Shown: positions 52,625 through 61,037 of the stretch, in pieces | How positions within the stretch are numbered: the stretch's first letter is position 1 | Layout of the letters: every line of letters begins with the position of its first letter | Assembly: GCF_033446605.1 (NCBI RefSeq) | Contig: NZ_JAWQUO010000011.1 | Coordinates: forward strand, 62,001-126,000 | Reading direction: 5' to 3' | Source: Iodobacter sp025352645 | GTDB taxonomy: Bacteria > Pseudomonadota > Gammaproteobacteria > Burkholderiales > Chitinibacteraceae | DNA length: 64,000 bases | The notes under the pieces: generated by a model | Database searches by the model: none | Seen by the model: only the letters and a program-made list of their open reading frames with translations | Told to the model about the DNA's origin: nothing | Made by a program: the position numbers and the translations under genes

Positions 52625-52757
52625 GGCAATACTCCTAATATTGCAAGGGATGGCCTCAATATATAAAAAGCCAAACCCTTGCCAAGGTGATTTTTTCAGC
52701 GATAAGCACAGCGCCGTGGGACAATTGGCCAACCCCTGTGCTTATAGTGAAATAATT

Positions 52758-53795
52758 GTGAAAAATTTGTTGGCGACCTTAGCAGACCTCCACAGCTTTG
52801 ACGAGGTGATTGATGTACGCACCCCGCTTGAATTTGCCGAAGATCATATCCCCGGAGCCATTAATGCGCCGGTGCTGAGTAATGAAGAGCGGGTGATTGT
52901 GGGCACGCTGTATAAGCAAGACCCTTTTGCCGCCACCAAATTAGGCGCGGGCCTGGTCGCCAAAAATCTAGGCATCCACCTTGCTACCACCTTTAAAGAC
53001 AAGCCTAAAAACTGGCGTCCGCTGATTTACTGCTGGCGTGGCGGCAAGCGCTCTGGCTCGATGACTACTTGGTTTAACTTAATTGGCTGGAAAGCGCGGC
53101 AATTACAAGGGGGCTATAAGGCTTATCGCGGCGATGTATTAGTGCAATTAGAGCAACGCCCTACCGCAGCCCGCTTTATTGTTTTAGCCGGCCACACCGG
53201 CTGCGGTAAAACACGTCTTTTACACGCGCTAGAACAAGCAGGCGCGCAAACGCTGGATTTAGAAGGCATAGCCCAACATCGCGGCTCGGTGCTAGGGGCC
53301 AGCCCAGAAGGCGCGCAACCTTCACAAAAAAGCTTTGATAGTCAGCTTATAGCTAAGCTAGCAATGTTTGACCCCAGCCAACCGGTGTTTGTGGAAGCAG
53401 AAAGCAAGCGCATTGGCCTAATTCATCTACCCGCCAGCCTAATGCTGGCCATCCGCGCCGCCGATTGCGTGCTCATTGAGGCCAGCTTTGCAGACCGCAT
53501 CCGCTTTTTATGCCAAGACTATGCCCATCTATTTGAAGCGCCTGATCACTTAAAAAACAAGCTCGCCAGACTGGTCGAAATGCACGGCAAAGTGGTGTTG
53601 ACGCATTGGCATGAGTTAATCGATCAAGGCCAAAAAGCCGAGCTATTTGGCGAGCTCATCAGCAAACACTACGACCCCGCCTATAAGCGCAGCAGCCAAG
53701 GTAATTACCTAAGGCTAAATGAAGCCAAAAAACTAGAAATTGATCCTTCGGGTAATTTAAATGCCTATGCTAGGCAGTTGCTAGATTTGATCTAG
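52758..53795 (+). CDS. selU: tRNA 2-selenouridine synthase (SelU/MnmH)
   Basis: Converts 2-thiouridine at the tRNA wobble position to 2-selenouridine via geranylation, using selenophosphate. 345 aa from GTG 52758 (KNLLATLADLHSFDEVIDVRTPLEFAEDHIPGAINAPV). It has a rhodanese domain (about 1-125) with catalytic Cys in IYCWRGGKRSGSM, then a P-loop domain with AGHTGCGKTRLLHALE. The upstream in-frame extension overlaps selD and is not family-like; no good ribosome-binding site is visible for the GTG, so the exact start is uncertain. The divergent selD supplies its substrate. Confidence 0.93.
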   Translation: MKNLLATLADLHSFDEVIDVRTPLEFAEDHIPGAINAPVLSNEERVIVGTLYKQDPFAATKLGAGLVAKNLGIHLATTFKDKPKNWRPLIYCWRGGKRSGSMTTWFNLIGWKARQLQGGYKAYRGDVLVQLEQRPTAARFIVLAGHTGCGKTRLLHALEQAGAQTLDLEGIAQHRGSVLGASPEGAQPSQKSFDSQLIAKLAMFDPSQPVFVEAESKRIGLIHLPASLMLAIRAADCVLIEASFADRIRFLCQDYAHLFEAPDHLKNKLARLVEMHGKVVLTHWHELIDQGQKAELFGELISKHYDPAYKRSSQGNYLRLNEAKKLEIDPSGNLNAYARQLLDLI

Positions 53796-53820
53796 CCACT
53801 TAGGCCATATTGTAAAATAG

Positions 53821-53884
53821 GCACGGTGCCCACGCGGCATGCTCATAGGCCGCCGTGGGCAAGATCAAGCCTTGCCCACCCTTT
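53821..53884. repeat. Palindromic repeat of the GGGCAC/GTGCCC class
   Basis: GGCACGGTGCCCACGCGG, then GCCGTGGGCAAG and CTTGCCCACC form overlapping short inverted repeats between selU and the convergent chemoreceptor gene. It may end both transcripts; no T tract is seen. Confidence 0.6.
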
Positions 53885-53929
53885 AGGGGAGTGATGTGTT
53901 GCAAACGCCCTAAGCGCTTAGGCCCATAT

Positions 53930-55561
53930 TTACAGCTTAAACCGCTGCACAGATTGCAATAAGCGCGCAGATAGGTTTTGTAAATCATGGGCAGATGCTG
54001 CGCTTTGCTGAATTTCCTGCGCTTCTAGCTCTGCCCTTTGGGCGATCTGCTCTACCGCCTTGGCAATTTCGGTTGTCGCCATGCTTTGCTCCCGAATCGC
54101 GCTGCCAATGCTATCCACCACGCTGCGCACCTGCTCCGCACCACTCCGAATATCTTCGATCGCCGTACCGGCCTCGTTCGCTAAAGCCACGCTGGCATTG
54201 GCCTGCTCTACGCCGCTTTCCATTTGCACAATGGCTTCTCGCGTGCCGGTTTGAATCTGCCCCACCATCACGGCAATTTCCTGCGTAGATTTACTGGTGC
54301 GCTCGGCAAGCTTACGCACTTCATCGGCTACCACCGCAAAGCCTCGGCCCTGCTCGCCCGCTCTGGCCGCTTCAATCGCGGCATTCAGCGCCAGCAGATT
54401 GGTCTGGTCGGCGATATCTTTAATGGTGCTGACGATCGAGGTGATTTTATCTGACTGACGGCCCAACTCCTCAATCCTCACCGCCGAGCCTTTCACCAGC
54501 TCGGCAATCTTATGCACCTCGGCGGTAGCGCGATGAATCACCACCGCACCGCGGCCCGACATTTCTCTGGCGGATTCTGCCAGCCCGCGTGCATCGCTGG
54601 TGTTAGCAGTGACATGATCGATCGACACCGACATTTCCTCCACCGCCGCCGCCATAGACGATGCCGATTCGCTCTGCTCGCTGGCACGCAGCGCCACTTC
54701 GGCCGAGCTAGCACTCAGGCTGCTGGCGGCTGTGCTCATTTGCCCTGCTCCGCCAATCACCTCACCAATCATATTGCGTAAGGTCTGCTGCATATCGCGC
54801 ATGCTAGCCATCAAGCTATCCTGATCGCCCGCTTTACAGCTCACCATCTGATCTAAACGACCACTGGCTACGCTTTTTGCCAAAGCCACTGCCTCCTGCG
54901 GCTCCCCGCCCAGTAGCTGAAACAAATAGCGCCCAAGCATGAGTAATGCACCTGCCACCAGTGCCATCATCAGTAGGCCCAGTGGCAGCAAAACATACAA
55001 CGCGCTGCGAAACTTAACGTCCACATCGTCAATATAAGCGCCCGTACCAATCACCCAGCCCCAAGGTGCAAAACCTTGGACATAAGAAATTTTATCCACA
55101 GGCTCGGTGCTGCCAGGCTTACTCCATTGATATTCCACAAAACCAGCGCCCTCGCTTCTAACCACCTTCACCATTTCCAAAAACAAAGCCTTGCCATTTG
55201 GATCTTTTAAGTTTGAAAGATCTTTACCAACCAGCTCTGGCTTAGTGGCATGCATCAGCATTTTTGGGCTTTCATCATTCACCCAAAAATACTCTTTTTT
55301 ATCGTAACGAATCGCCTTTAAAGCTTGTAGGGCCGAGGCCTGCGCCGTAGCCTGATCCATTTTTCCATCACGGCTTTGCTGTTCAAAATGCGCCACTACC
55401 GTTTGCGCAGCTTCAGCTAAATTACGTACTTTATCTTTACGCCCACTTAACATTTCATCTTTAAAATGAAACAACATCAGCGTGCCCATAGTCAGAAAAG
55501 CCAGCAGAGTAATCCCAGCCACCAAAATAAGTCTGCTGCGTAAAGTCATTTGCCCCTTCAT
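53930..55561 (-). CDS. Methyl-accepting chemotaxis protein with periplasmic single-Cache domain
   Basis: 543-aa transducer. TM1 (about 8-30) precedes a sCache_2-type ligand domain (about 38-180) with KKEYFWVNDESPKMLMHATKPELVGKDL and GFVEYQWSKPG..PVDKISYVQGFAPWGWVIGTGAYIDDV. TM2 (about 188-210), a HAMP-like region and a long coiled signalling domain follow, with the conserved hairpin DQTNLLALNAAIEAARAGEQGRGFAVVADEVRKLAERT. ATG 55561 is preferred to 55573 because GGAG lies six bases upstream of it. No C-terminal NWETF pentapeptide is present. Such Cache domains sense small carboxylates or similar; the ligand is unknown. Confidence 0.95.
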   Translation of the reverse strand: MKGQMTLRSRLILVAGITLLAFLTMGTLMLFHFKDEMLSGRKDKVRNLAEAAQTVVAHFEQQSRDGKMDQATAQASALQALKAIRYDKKEYFWVNDESPKMLMHATKPELVGKDLSNLKDPNGKALFLEMVKVVRSEGAGFVEYQWSKPGSTEPVDKISYVQGFAPWGWVIGTGAYIDDVDVKFRSALYVLLPLGLLMMALVAGALLMLGRYLFQLLGGEPQEAVALAKSVASGRLDQMVSCKAGDQDSLMASMRDMQQTLRNMIGEVIGGAGQMSTAASSLSASSAEVALRASEQSESASSMAAAVEEMSVSIDHVTANTSDARGLAESAREMSGRGAVVIHRATAEVHKIAELVKGSAVRIEELGRQSDKITSIVSTIKDIADQTNLLALNAAIEAARAGEQGRGFAVVADEVRKLAERTSKSTQEIAVMVGQIQTGTREAIVQMESGVEQANASVALANEAGTAIEDIRSGAEQVRSVVDSIGSAIREQSMATTEIAKAVEQIAQRAELEAQEIQQSAASAHDLQNLSARLLQSVQRFKL

Positions 55562-55718
55562 TGCATTCTCCAAAGTTTATTATTAATTACTTATCCACTG
55601 GATTATGCATGTGTAAGGATTATACGCGGCAGCCTTTCTATAATTTGTTGCAAATCCACGACTACGAGAAAGCACGTATGGCAACAGCCACGATGGCTTC
55701 GATTCCCCGCATCAAAAC

Positions 55719-56486
55719 TCAAGCATGCAAGCCGCCATCCACCACCAAGCTATGCCCCACCACATACGACGATGCGGCGGAACTTAGCCAAAGGATGGCA
55801 TTGGCAATTTCGTTCGCTTGGGCAAGCCTGCCGATGGGGATAGCTTTTGCTAGCTGCGCCTGATGCTCAAGCAAGTGATCTTCAGAGAGATGTGCCGTGC
55901 GGCGGGTGCGGCGTGGTGTTTCGGTAGCGCCTGGGCAAACCACGTTAATCCTAACGCCACGCCCGATATACTCTTTTGCCGTAGAGCGGGTTAGCCCAAT
56001 CACCGCGTGCTTGGCCGCGCTATACATGGCTGCCGTTGGTGCGCCAGACAAACCATTTACCGATGACACATTCACAATCGTGCCACCACCAAAGCGCAGC
56101 ATCGCCTGAATCTGCTGCTGCATACAATTAAAAACACCTAAAACATCGGTGGATATCGTGTTACTCGCCATTTCAAAGCTCATTTCATGCGTAGCTGCAG
56201 GTGTAAAATCACAAGCGGCGCTGTTCACTGCTGCATTCAACTGACCAAAATGCTCAACAGTAAAACGAAGCAAAGCAGCAACAGACAAAGGATTACTCAC
56301 ATCGCAGCCATAAAAAACCGCATCACCTAGCTTAGAAAGCTGCAACTGGGCCTTGGCCCCTTGTTCAACATTACGTGCAGCCACAACAACCTTAGCGCCA
56401 TTCGCCACAAAAGCCATTGCAGCAGCCAAGCCAATACCTGTTGTTCCACCCGTAATTAACACTACTTTGCCGTGAATGCTTTGCAT
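55719..56486 (-). CDS. Short-chain dehydrogenase/reductase (SDR)
   Basis: 255-aa classical SDR: cofactor motif TGGTTGIG (residues 12-19), NSAACD in place of the usual NNAG, catalytic Ser in NVSSVNG and YSAAK active-site Tyr/Lys near 153-157, and C-terminal PIGRLAQANEIANAILWLSSAASSYVVGHSLVVDGG. The lack of an acidic residue at the end of beta-2 (VVVAARN) suggests NADP(H). The substrate is unknown. It is divergent from the beta-lactamase gene with a roughly 200-base AT-rich gap. Confidence 0.93.
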   Translation of the reverse strand: MQSIHGKVVLITGGTTGIGLAAAMAFVANGAKVVVAARNVEQGAKAQLQLSKLGDAVFYGCDVSNPLSVAALLRFTVEHFGQLNAAVNSAACDFTPAATHEMSFEMASNTISTDVLGVFNCMQQQIQAMLRFGGGTIVNVSSVNGLSGAPTAAMYSAAKHAVIGLTRSTAKEYIGRGVRINVVCPGATETPRRTRRTAHLSEDHLLEHQAQLAKAIPIGRLAQANEIANAILWLSSAASSYVVGHSLVVDGGLHA

Positions 56487-56686
56487 AAAACCACCTAATG
56501 ACGTTGGGATGGGCTGATTATATAAGCTAGAGCCAAGTTACAAATGTTACAAAATAGTATATTTACCAAATAGCACAGCCTTTATTACTATATGTTGCTC
56601 ATTTAACGGTGCAGAAAAAATCTAACTTATATATCGCCATCCACACCTAAATATGCAATATTCATTACTTAAAAAGGCACTTATTC

Positions 56687-57868
56687 ATGCGTAAGAAAAT
56701 AATATATTTAATAAAAACAATAACGCTACTAGGATGCATTAGCCCATTAAGCTATGCGGCAGCAAATATAGATCAAGACAAAATAAAAAAAATAGTAAAT
56801 ATAGCAATAACCCCTATTCAAAAAGAATTCAACATCCCTGGTATGGCTATTGCGATCAGCATTGATGGCAAGGAGTATTTTTATAATTATGGCCTAGCAT
56901 CAAAAGAGAGCAAACAAGCCGTTAGCCAAGATACACTATTTGAAATTGGCTCGATTAGTAAAACTATGACCGCCACATTGGCGTCGATTGCCCAAATCAA
57001 TGGTCAGCTTTCATTTACAGATAGTGTGAGCCAGCATTTGCCTTATTTACGTGGCAGTGCCTTTGATAAAGTCAGCCTGCTTAATCTGGCCACGCATACC
57101 GCCGGCGGCTTGCCACTGCAAGTGCCTGAAGAAATTAAGAATAATGATCAATTAATGGCTTATTTTAAAAACTGGCAACCTAGCTATGCAGCGGGCTCAC
57201 ATCGCGTTTATTCCAACCCAAGCATTGGCTTGCTTGGCATGATTAGCGCAAACAGCATGAATACTTCTTTTGAAGAAGCGATTGAAAAGAAATTATTCCC
57301 AGCGCTAGGAATGAAAGATAGCTACATAAATGTACCTGCAGCCCAAATGAAAAATTACGCTCAAGGCTACACTACAAAAGATGTGCCCGTCAGAGTCAAC
57401 CCAGGTGTTTTAGCTGCAGAAGCGTATGGCGTAAAATCCAGCTCCGCAGATATACTGAAATTTATAAAGGCTAATATGCAGATTGGCAAAATAGATAGCA
57501 AATGGCAACAAGCACTAATCAATACCCATGCTGCCTACTATAAAGCAGGCGAAATAACCCAAGACTTAATTTGGGAACAATATGTCTATCCGGTGAAATT
57601 AAATATTTTACTGGCCGGCAATAGCAATACAATGGCTCTTCAAGCAATAGCCACCAATCAAATCACCCCACCATTAGCGCCACAAACCAATGCATGGATA
57701 AATAAAACCGGCTCTACCAATGGCTTTGCTGCCTATGTAGCTTTTATTCCAGCTAAAAAAATAGGCATTGTGATTTTAGCTAATAAAAACTATCCAATTC
57801 CACCACGGGTGACGGCGGCTTATCAAATACTAAGCCAATTAGACCCGCAGACAACGCATAAAAACTAA
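56687..57868 (+). CDS. ampC: Class C beta-lactamase (AmpC-type)
   Basis: 393-aa periplasmic serine beta-lactamase with Sec signal peptide (cleavage near YAAAN). All class C motifs are present: SISK nucleophile (Ser about 89), YSN (Tyr about 175) and KTG (about 340), plus FEIGSISKTMTA, GSTNGFAAYVAFIPAKKIGIVILANKNYP near the end. That makes it a genuine AmpC-type enzyme rather than a generic serine hydrolase. The first 60 codons are notably AT-rich. No ampR lies alongside; the divergent neighbour is an SDR, so expression may be constitutive or controlled elsewhere. An intrinsic terminator follows. Confidence 0.94.
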   Translation: MRKKIIYLIKTITLLGCISPLSYAAANIDQDKIKKIVNIAITPIQKEFNIPGMAIAISIDGKEYFYNYGLASKESKQAVSQDTLFEIGSISKTMTATLASIAQINGQLSFTDSVSQHLPYLRGSAFDKVSLLNLATHTAGGLPLQVPEEIKNNDQLMAYFKNWQPSYAAGSHRVYSNPSIGLLGMISANSMNTSFEEAIEKKLFPALGMKDSYINVPAAQMKNYAQGYTTKDVPVRVNPGVLAAEAYGVKSSSADILKFIKANMQIGKIDSKWQQALINTHAAYYKAGEITQDLIWEQYVYPVKLNILLAGNSNTMALQAIATNQITPPLAPQTNAWINKTGSTNGFAAYVAFIPAKKIGIVILANKNYPIPPRVTAAYQILSQLDPQTTHKN

Positions 57869-57894
57869 GCACATATCAAGCCTTGAATGCCAGA

Positions 57895-57919
57895 GGGAGC
57901 CAAGCGGCTCCCTTTTTTT
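57895..57919 (+). terminator. Intrinsic terminator of the beta-lactamase gene
   Basis: GGGAGCC (57895-57901), loop AAGC, GGCTCCC (57906-57912), then T7. It overlaps the last codon of the convergent pseudogene. Confidence 0.94.
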
Positions 57920-58688
57920 AAGCCAGCCACGCCTTTGCAATCGCAAAGCTATCTTCAAATATCTCATAGCTTTGAATTTGGCCATCCAGCACCACAAAGC
58001 GCATCACAAATGCGCCTTGATACGCATGGCCATTCTTGTATTGCCAGGCAAAATGCCCGCGAGCGAGGGCTTCATTTTAGCCGTCGTACCAACGATCAAT
58101 CACAAATTGCGTGGCATGCCCAGCGGCAGCAATCTGTTGCAAGCATTGCTCGACTTCTGTGCTGCCCTGCCATAGCCCTGCCCAAGGCACGATATGGCGA
58201 TCACCCGGAATATGCCAAATGATGGCTTCGCTTAAATAATCTAAAGGCGGCTGGCCTGCTATGAAGCCAGCGATAAAAGCTTTGGCCACAGCAAGTGGGG
58301 CCAGTGGGCGCTCTGGGACTTGATAGTGGGCAAAGACTTCTTTAGCGGCAAACACGGCATTAAGCGCAGCAGGAAAACCCGCATAAACCGCAGTTTGGAT
58401 CAGCACTTCGATGATTTCTTCGCGGCTTAGCCCCACATTTAAGGCTGCTTCTAAATGCACTTTTAATTGCGGTGCGGCATTGCCCATGGCGGCCAGCATG
58501 GCAACGGTGGCTAGCTCTCTTTGCGCAAGAGAAAGCCCTGGACGGGAATAGATTTCGCCAAAGGCAAATTCGATAATATAGCGGCCCAGATCGGGCGCAA
58601 TATCAGACAGGCTGGCCATCACCCGCTCCCCTGCCTGATCGTCGACTTCTTTAAGTTTTTTCCAGCCAGATAGATGTTCGTAGTGCAT
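57918..58688 (-). pseudogene. Carboxymuconolactone decarboxylase-like/SnoaL-like fusion interrupted by an in-frame TAA
   Basis: From ATG 58688 the frame encodes a CMD/AhpD-like domain (about 1-120; GLSLAQRELATVAMLAAMGNAAPQLKVHLEAALNVGLSREEIIEVLIQTAVYAGFPAALNAV without CxxC), then the start of an NTF2/SnoaL-like domain (DYLSEAIIWHIPGDRHIVPWAGLWQGSTEVEQ). It meets TAA at 58077-58079 after RWYDG. The same frame continues without frameshift: NEALARGHFAWQYKNGHAYQGAFV to FAIAKAWLA and a TAA at 57918, completing the SnoaL domain. A single nonsense codon thus truncates it. The N-terminal domain could still be made. The gene follows a merR gene by nine bases. Confidence 0.85.
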
Positions 58689-58697
58689 TGCATTCCC

Positions 58698-59078
58698 CTA
58701 AGTTGAAGAGAATGACGCTTCCATTTGCCGGTAAATCTCAATTTTGCCCTGTAGCAGCAGTAAGTTTTCCTGCAGGCTGTCAATTTGCAGCGCAACGGCG
58801 GCGGCGTGTGCTTCCAGCATTTCACGCCTTGGTACTAAGCTATCCGGTGTATGCCCCGCCCGCCGTAAGCTGGCATAACGCTGCATATCCACAATGCCCA
58901 TGCCAGTTGAGCGCAGCCGCAGTAAAAATGCGATCCAGCCCAAATCCTCATCTCGATAACGGCGCTGGCCATTTAAGCCACGCGGCACGGCATCGATCAG
59001 ACCGATTTTTTCGTAATAGCGCAGGGTATCTATGCTTAAACCGCAGTGCTCTGAGACTTTGGAAATAGATAAGGTCAT
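58698..59078 (-). CDS. MerR-family transcriptional regulator
   Basis: 126-aa regulator: N-terminal winged helix (SISKVSEHCGLSIDTLRYYEKIGLIDAVPRGLNGQRRYRDEDL), then a coiled-coil dimerisation helix (about 80-120). No C-terminal metal-binding cysteines, so it belongs to the non-metal branch (AdhR/NmlR-like), probably sensing aldehydes, electrophiles or redox state. The start at 59078 lies about seven bases below a -10 element, so the message may be nearly leaderless. The interrupted CMD/SnoaL gene follows nine bases downstream and is the likely target. Confidence 0.92.
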   Translation of the reverse strand: MTLSISKVSEHCGLSIDTLRYYEKIGLIDAVPRGLNGQRRYRDEDLGWIAFLLRLRSTGMGIVDMQRYASLRRAGHTPDSLVPRREMLEAHAAAVALQIDSLQENLLLLQGKIEIYRQMEASFSST

Positions 59079-59087
59079 AGGAAATGC

Positions 59088-59118
59088 AGCATAAAAGCTG
59101 GAGTGCGCTCCAGCGCAA
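59088..59118 (-). promoter_or_regulatory. MerR-type promoter with 19-bp spacer and central dyad
   Basis: On the minus strand: -35 TTGCGC (59113-59118), 19-base spacer, -10 TATGCT (59088-59093). The spacer contains the perfect dyad GCTGGAG-N4-CTCCAGC (59097-59114). A 19-bp spacer spanned by a GGAG/CTCC dyad is the hallmark of promoters activated by MerR proteins through DNA distortion, so autoregulation of the merR operon is expected. Confidence 0.82.
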
Positions 59119-59140
59119 GGGGAAGTTTGATTTAGCTAAA

Positions 59141-59160
59141 GGGCACGACATGCCGTGCCC
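59141..59160. repeat. Copy of the GGGCACGGCATGCCGTGCCC palindrome
   Basis: GGGCACGACATGCCGTGCCC differs by one base from the palindrome core at 2371-2390. It lies between the merR promoter and the convergent end of arnD. Confidence 0.8.
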
Positions 59161-59188
59161 TACCATCTACCACATGCTCCCGCCCCCA

Positions 59189-60100
59189 TCAAACAGGGAA
59201 ACGTGGCCCTTGCAGGGCTAGCGTGCCGCTACGCCCTTCTAGCTCGCCCATTTCTACGCTGTGATAAGGCAGGCTGGTGGTGTCTAATGCGTTGAAAAGC
59301 TCAAGGGTTGAAACTAACTTATAGCCCTGTGCCTGCCAGCCTTGCAGCAAGCGTTCAAATGCCGGTAGCAGCTTCATGCCTTCTAACTCGGCGTGCAGGG
59401 TGTAGACGTGGCCGAACTCTGGCTCGGCGGCGGTGAGCTTCAATAGATGCTCGTGGACATTATCTGGCGTTAAATCCCCCACGCCGATCAGCTCATCCAA
59501 GGTAGGCAGAGTGGTAGGTAGCTGCACACAGCGCACGGGTTCGCCCTTCACAACCGGCCAAAATGGATGGGTGCCGCGCGTATCCGATGCGTAAGTTAAA
59601 GCCATACGCTGCTGGTGGCGATAGGCTTCTGGATTCATTTGCCAGCCTGCTGCACCGTGGGTTTTAGCAGCTGTGCCAAATACTTCGGCAAAGCGATCAG
59701 CGGCCAGATCAATCTGCTCGCGCGTCCAAGCGGCCGATTCACCCGCCACATAATCCTGCCACTTAATGTGATCCCAAGTGTGAATGCCCACTTCAAAGCC
59801 GCTTGCCGCCACGCTGCGTAAGATATCGGCACAGCGGCGGCCAATATCTGGGCCAGGGAGCAGCGTGCCGTAGAGCAGGGTTTGAATGCCGTAATGCTCC
59901 ACCACCGAGGTGCGCGATACTTTTTTCATAAAGCCAGGACGAAACACGCGCTTAATGGCGCGGCCAGTGTGATCTGGCCCTAGGCTAAATAAGAAGGTGG
60001 CATCGGCTCCCATGCGTTGCAATAATTCAACGAGGCGGGGCACGCCTTCGCGCGTGCCGCGATAGGTATCGACATCAATTTTTAAGGCAAGAAGTTTCAT
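59189..60100 (-). CDS. arnD: Polysaccharide deacetylase family, ArnD-like deformylase
   Basis: 303-aa protein matching ArnD, which removes the formyl group from 4-deoxy-4-formamido-L-arabinose on undecaprenyl phosphate during lipid A modification. The start MKLLALKIDVDTYRGTREGVPRLVELLQRMGADATFLFSLGPDHTGRAIKRVFRPGFMKKV is characteristic; metal and catalytic motifs include KIDVDTYRG and GFEVGIHTWDHIKWQD, and HAAGWQMNPEA follows. The other arn genes are not nearby; the flanking genes are unrelated, so this is an isolated copy or the pathway is scattered. It could also deacetylate a different substrate. Confidence 0.88.
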   Translation of the reverse strand: MKLLALKIDVDTYRGTREGVPRLVELLQRMGADATFLFSLGPDHTGRAIKRVFRPGFMKKVSRTSVVEHYGIQTLLYGTLLPGPDIGRRCADILRSVAASGFEVGIHTWDHIKWQDYVAGESAAWTREQIDLAADRFAEVFGTAAKTHGAAGWQMNPEAYRHQQRMALTYASDTRGTHPFWPVVKGEPVRCVQLPTTLPTLDELIGVGDLTPDNVHEHLLKLTAAEPEFGHVYTLHAELEGMKLLPAFERLLQGWQAQGYKLVSTLELFNALDTTSLPYHSVEMGELEGRSGTLALQGPRFPV

Positions 60101-60150
60101 TAGCGCTTGTTTTTTTAATGAGTTTGGGGGGAAGAGGCAGCGGCATGTTG

Positions 60151-60666
60151 CTACCTTTTTAGCATTTCTTGTTGCATCGCCATAAACTGCTGGCGAATCT
60201 GGCTGCGCATGGTATCCAGCGCAAAGCCAGCCAAAAAACCCGATTCAGGCTGCCATTCTGCGTGATAGCTTATCACGGTCTGACCGGCGCTTACTTTAAG
60301 CTGTGCAATACTCTTATAGGCATCGCTGCCACCCACTGACGTAGCCCTGATCTCGCTATAAGGCTTTAGATCGATATCACGCATCGATTCATAATGGTAG
60401 TTAAATAGGCTTAACGGCACGCTGATGACTTGGGCCACACGCAGGTGATCGCCATTTTGGCTGAGAATATGGCTGCTTTGCAGCTGCGGCAAAAACTGCG
60501 GCATGTGTTCAAAATCCACCATCACCTGCCAAGCCTGCTCCTTGCTGACTGCCACGCTAAATTCAGCATCAATTTTTACTAAATCAGCGTCTTTATGGGC
60601 TTCCACTTTTACCTCGCTGGCGGCGGAAAAAGCAGAAAACAGTAAGGTAATCAAAACTAGTTTCAT
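60151..60666 (-). CDS. SRPBCC/START-like periplasmic protein
   Basis: 171-aa protein with a short Sec signal peptide (MKLVLITLLFSAFSAASEV) and a SRPBCC (Coq10/START-like) lipid-binding fold: EFSVAVSKEQAWQVMVDFEHMPQFLPQLQSSHIL, then VISVPLSLFNYHYES and final helix DTMRSQIRQQFMAMQQEMLKR. It probably binds a hydrophobic ligand in the periplasm. Its start overlaps the stop of the PilZ gene (ATGA, 60663-60666), coupling the two. Confidence 0.85.
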   Translation of the reverse strand: MKLVLITLLFSAFSAASEVKVEAHKDADLVKIDAEFSVAVSKEQAWQVMVDFEHMPQFLPQLQSSHILSQNGDHLRVAQVISVPLSLFNYHYESMRDIDLKPYSEIRATSVGGSDAYKSIAQLKVSAGQTVISYHAEWQPESGFLAGFALDTMRSQIRQQFMAMQQEMLKR

Positions 60667-60980
60667 CGAATCACCTTTAAAATAGACAAGCCCAGCTCGT
60701 AAACCGAGCCCTGCTCAATCTGGTGGCAGCGCACTACCCTTACCCGCACAGCCAGTGGCTCTCTTGGCCCAGCACCATCTGATGGCGGCATCACAAACAG
60801 ATCAAATTTTTCATCGGGCCGTGGCACATAGTTGGTCTCTACCGTTAATCCGGTTACGCTTAAATCAGTGCAGTTACCGTAATATGCAGGACCAAAATCC
60901 AGAGGCCTTATTTTAACTTTGCACTTAACGGGAATGCGCAAGGCATCGCGTTTATTGTGGTCATTCAAGCCGGCTTTCAT
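60663..60980 (-). CDS. PilZ-domain c-di-GMP-binding protein
   Basis: 105-aa single-domain PilZ protein. The c-di-GMP motifs are intact: RxxxR in HNKRDALRIPV and D/NxSxxG in CTDLSVTGLTVE, spaced as usual, so it should bind c-di-GMP. It is the first gene of a pair with the SRPBCC protein (4-nt overlap), which suggests that a lipid-related periplasmic function is tied to c-di-GMP level. Its promoter lies toward the MITE-like element at 61038. Confidence 0.93.
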   Translation of the reverse strand: MKAGLNDHNKRDALRIPVKCKVKIRPLDFGPAYYGNCTDLSVTGLTVETNYVPRPDEKFDLFVMPPSDGAGPREPLAVRVRVVRCHQIEQGSVYELGLSILKVIR

Positions 60981-61037
60981 GGAGAAAATCCTGTTGGATG
61001 GCGCTCGAAAAAGAAAGAATATCAGCTAAACTTGTTT

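Noticed and set aside
58074..58082. Stop-codon recoding such as selenocysteine insertion in the CMD/SnoaL gene
   Set aside because: The stop is TAA, not TGA, and no SECIS-like element or selA/selB is present; a nonsense mutation is simpler.
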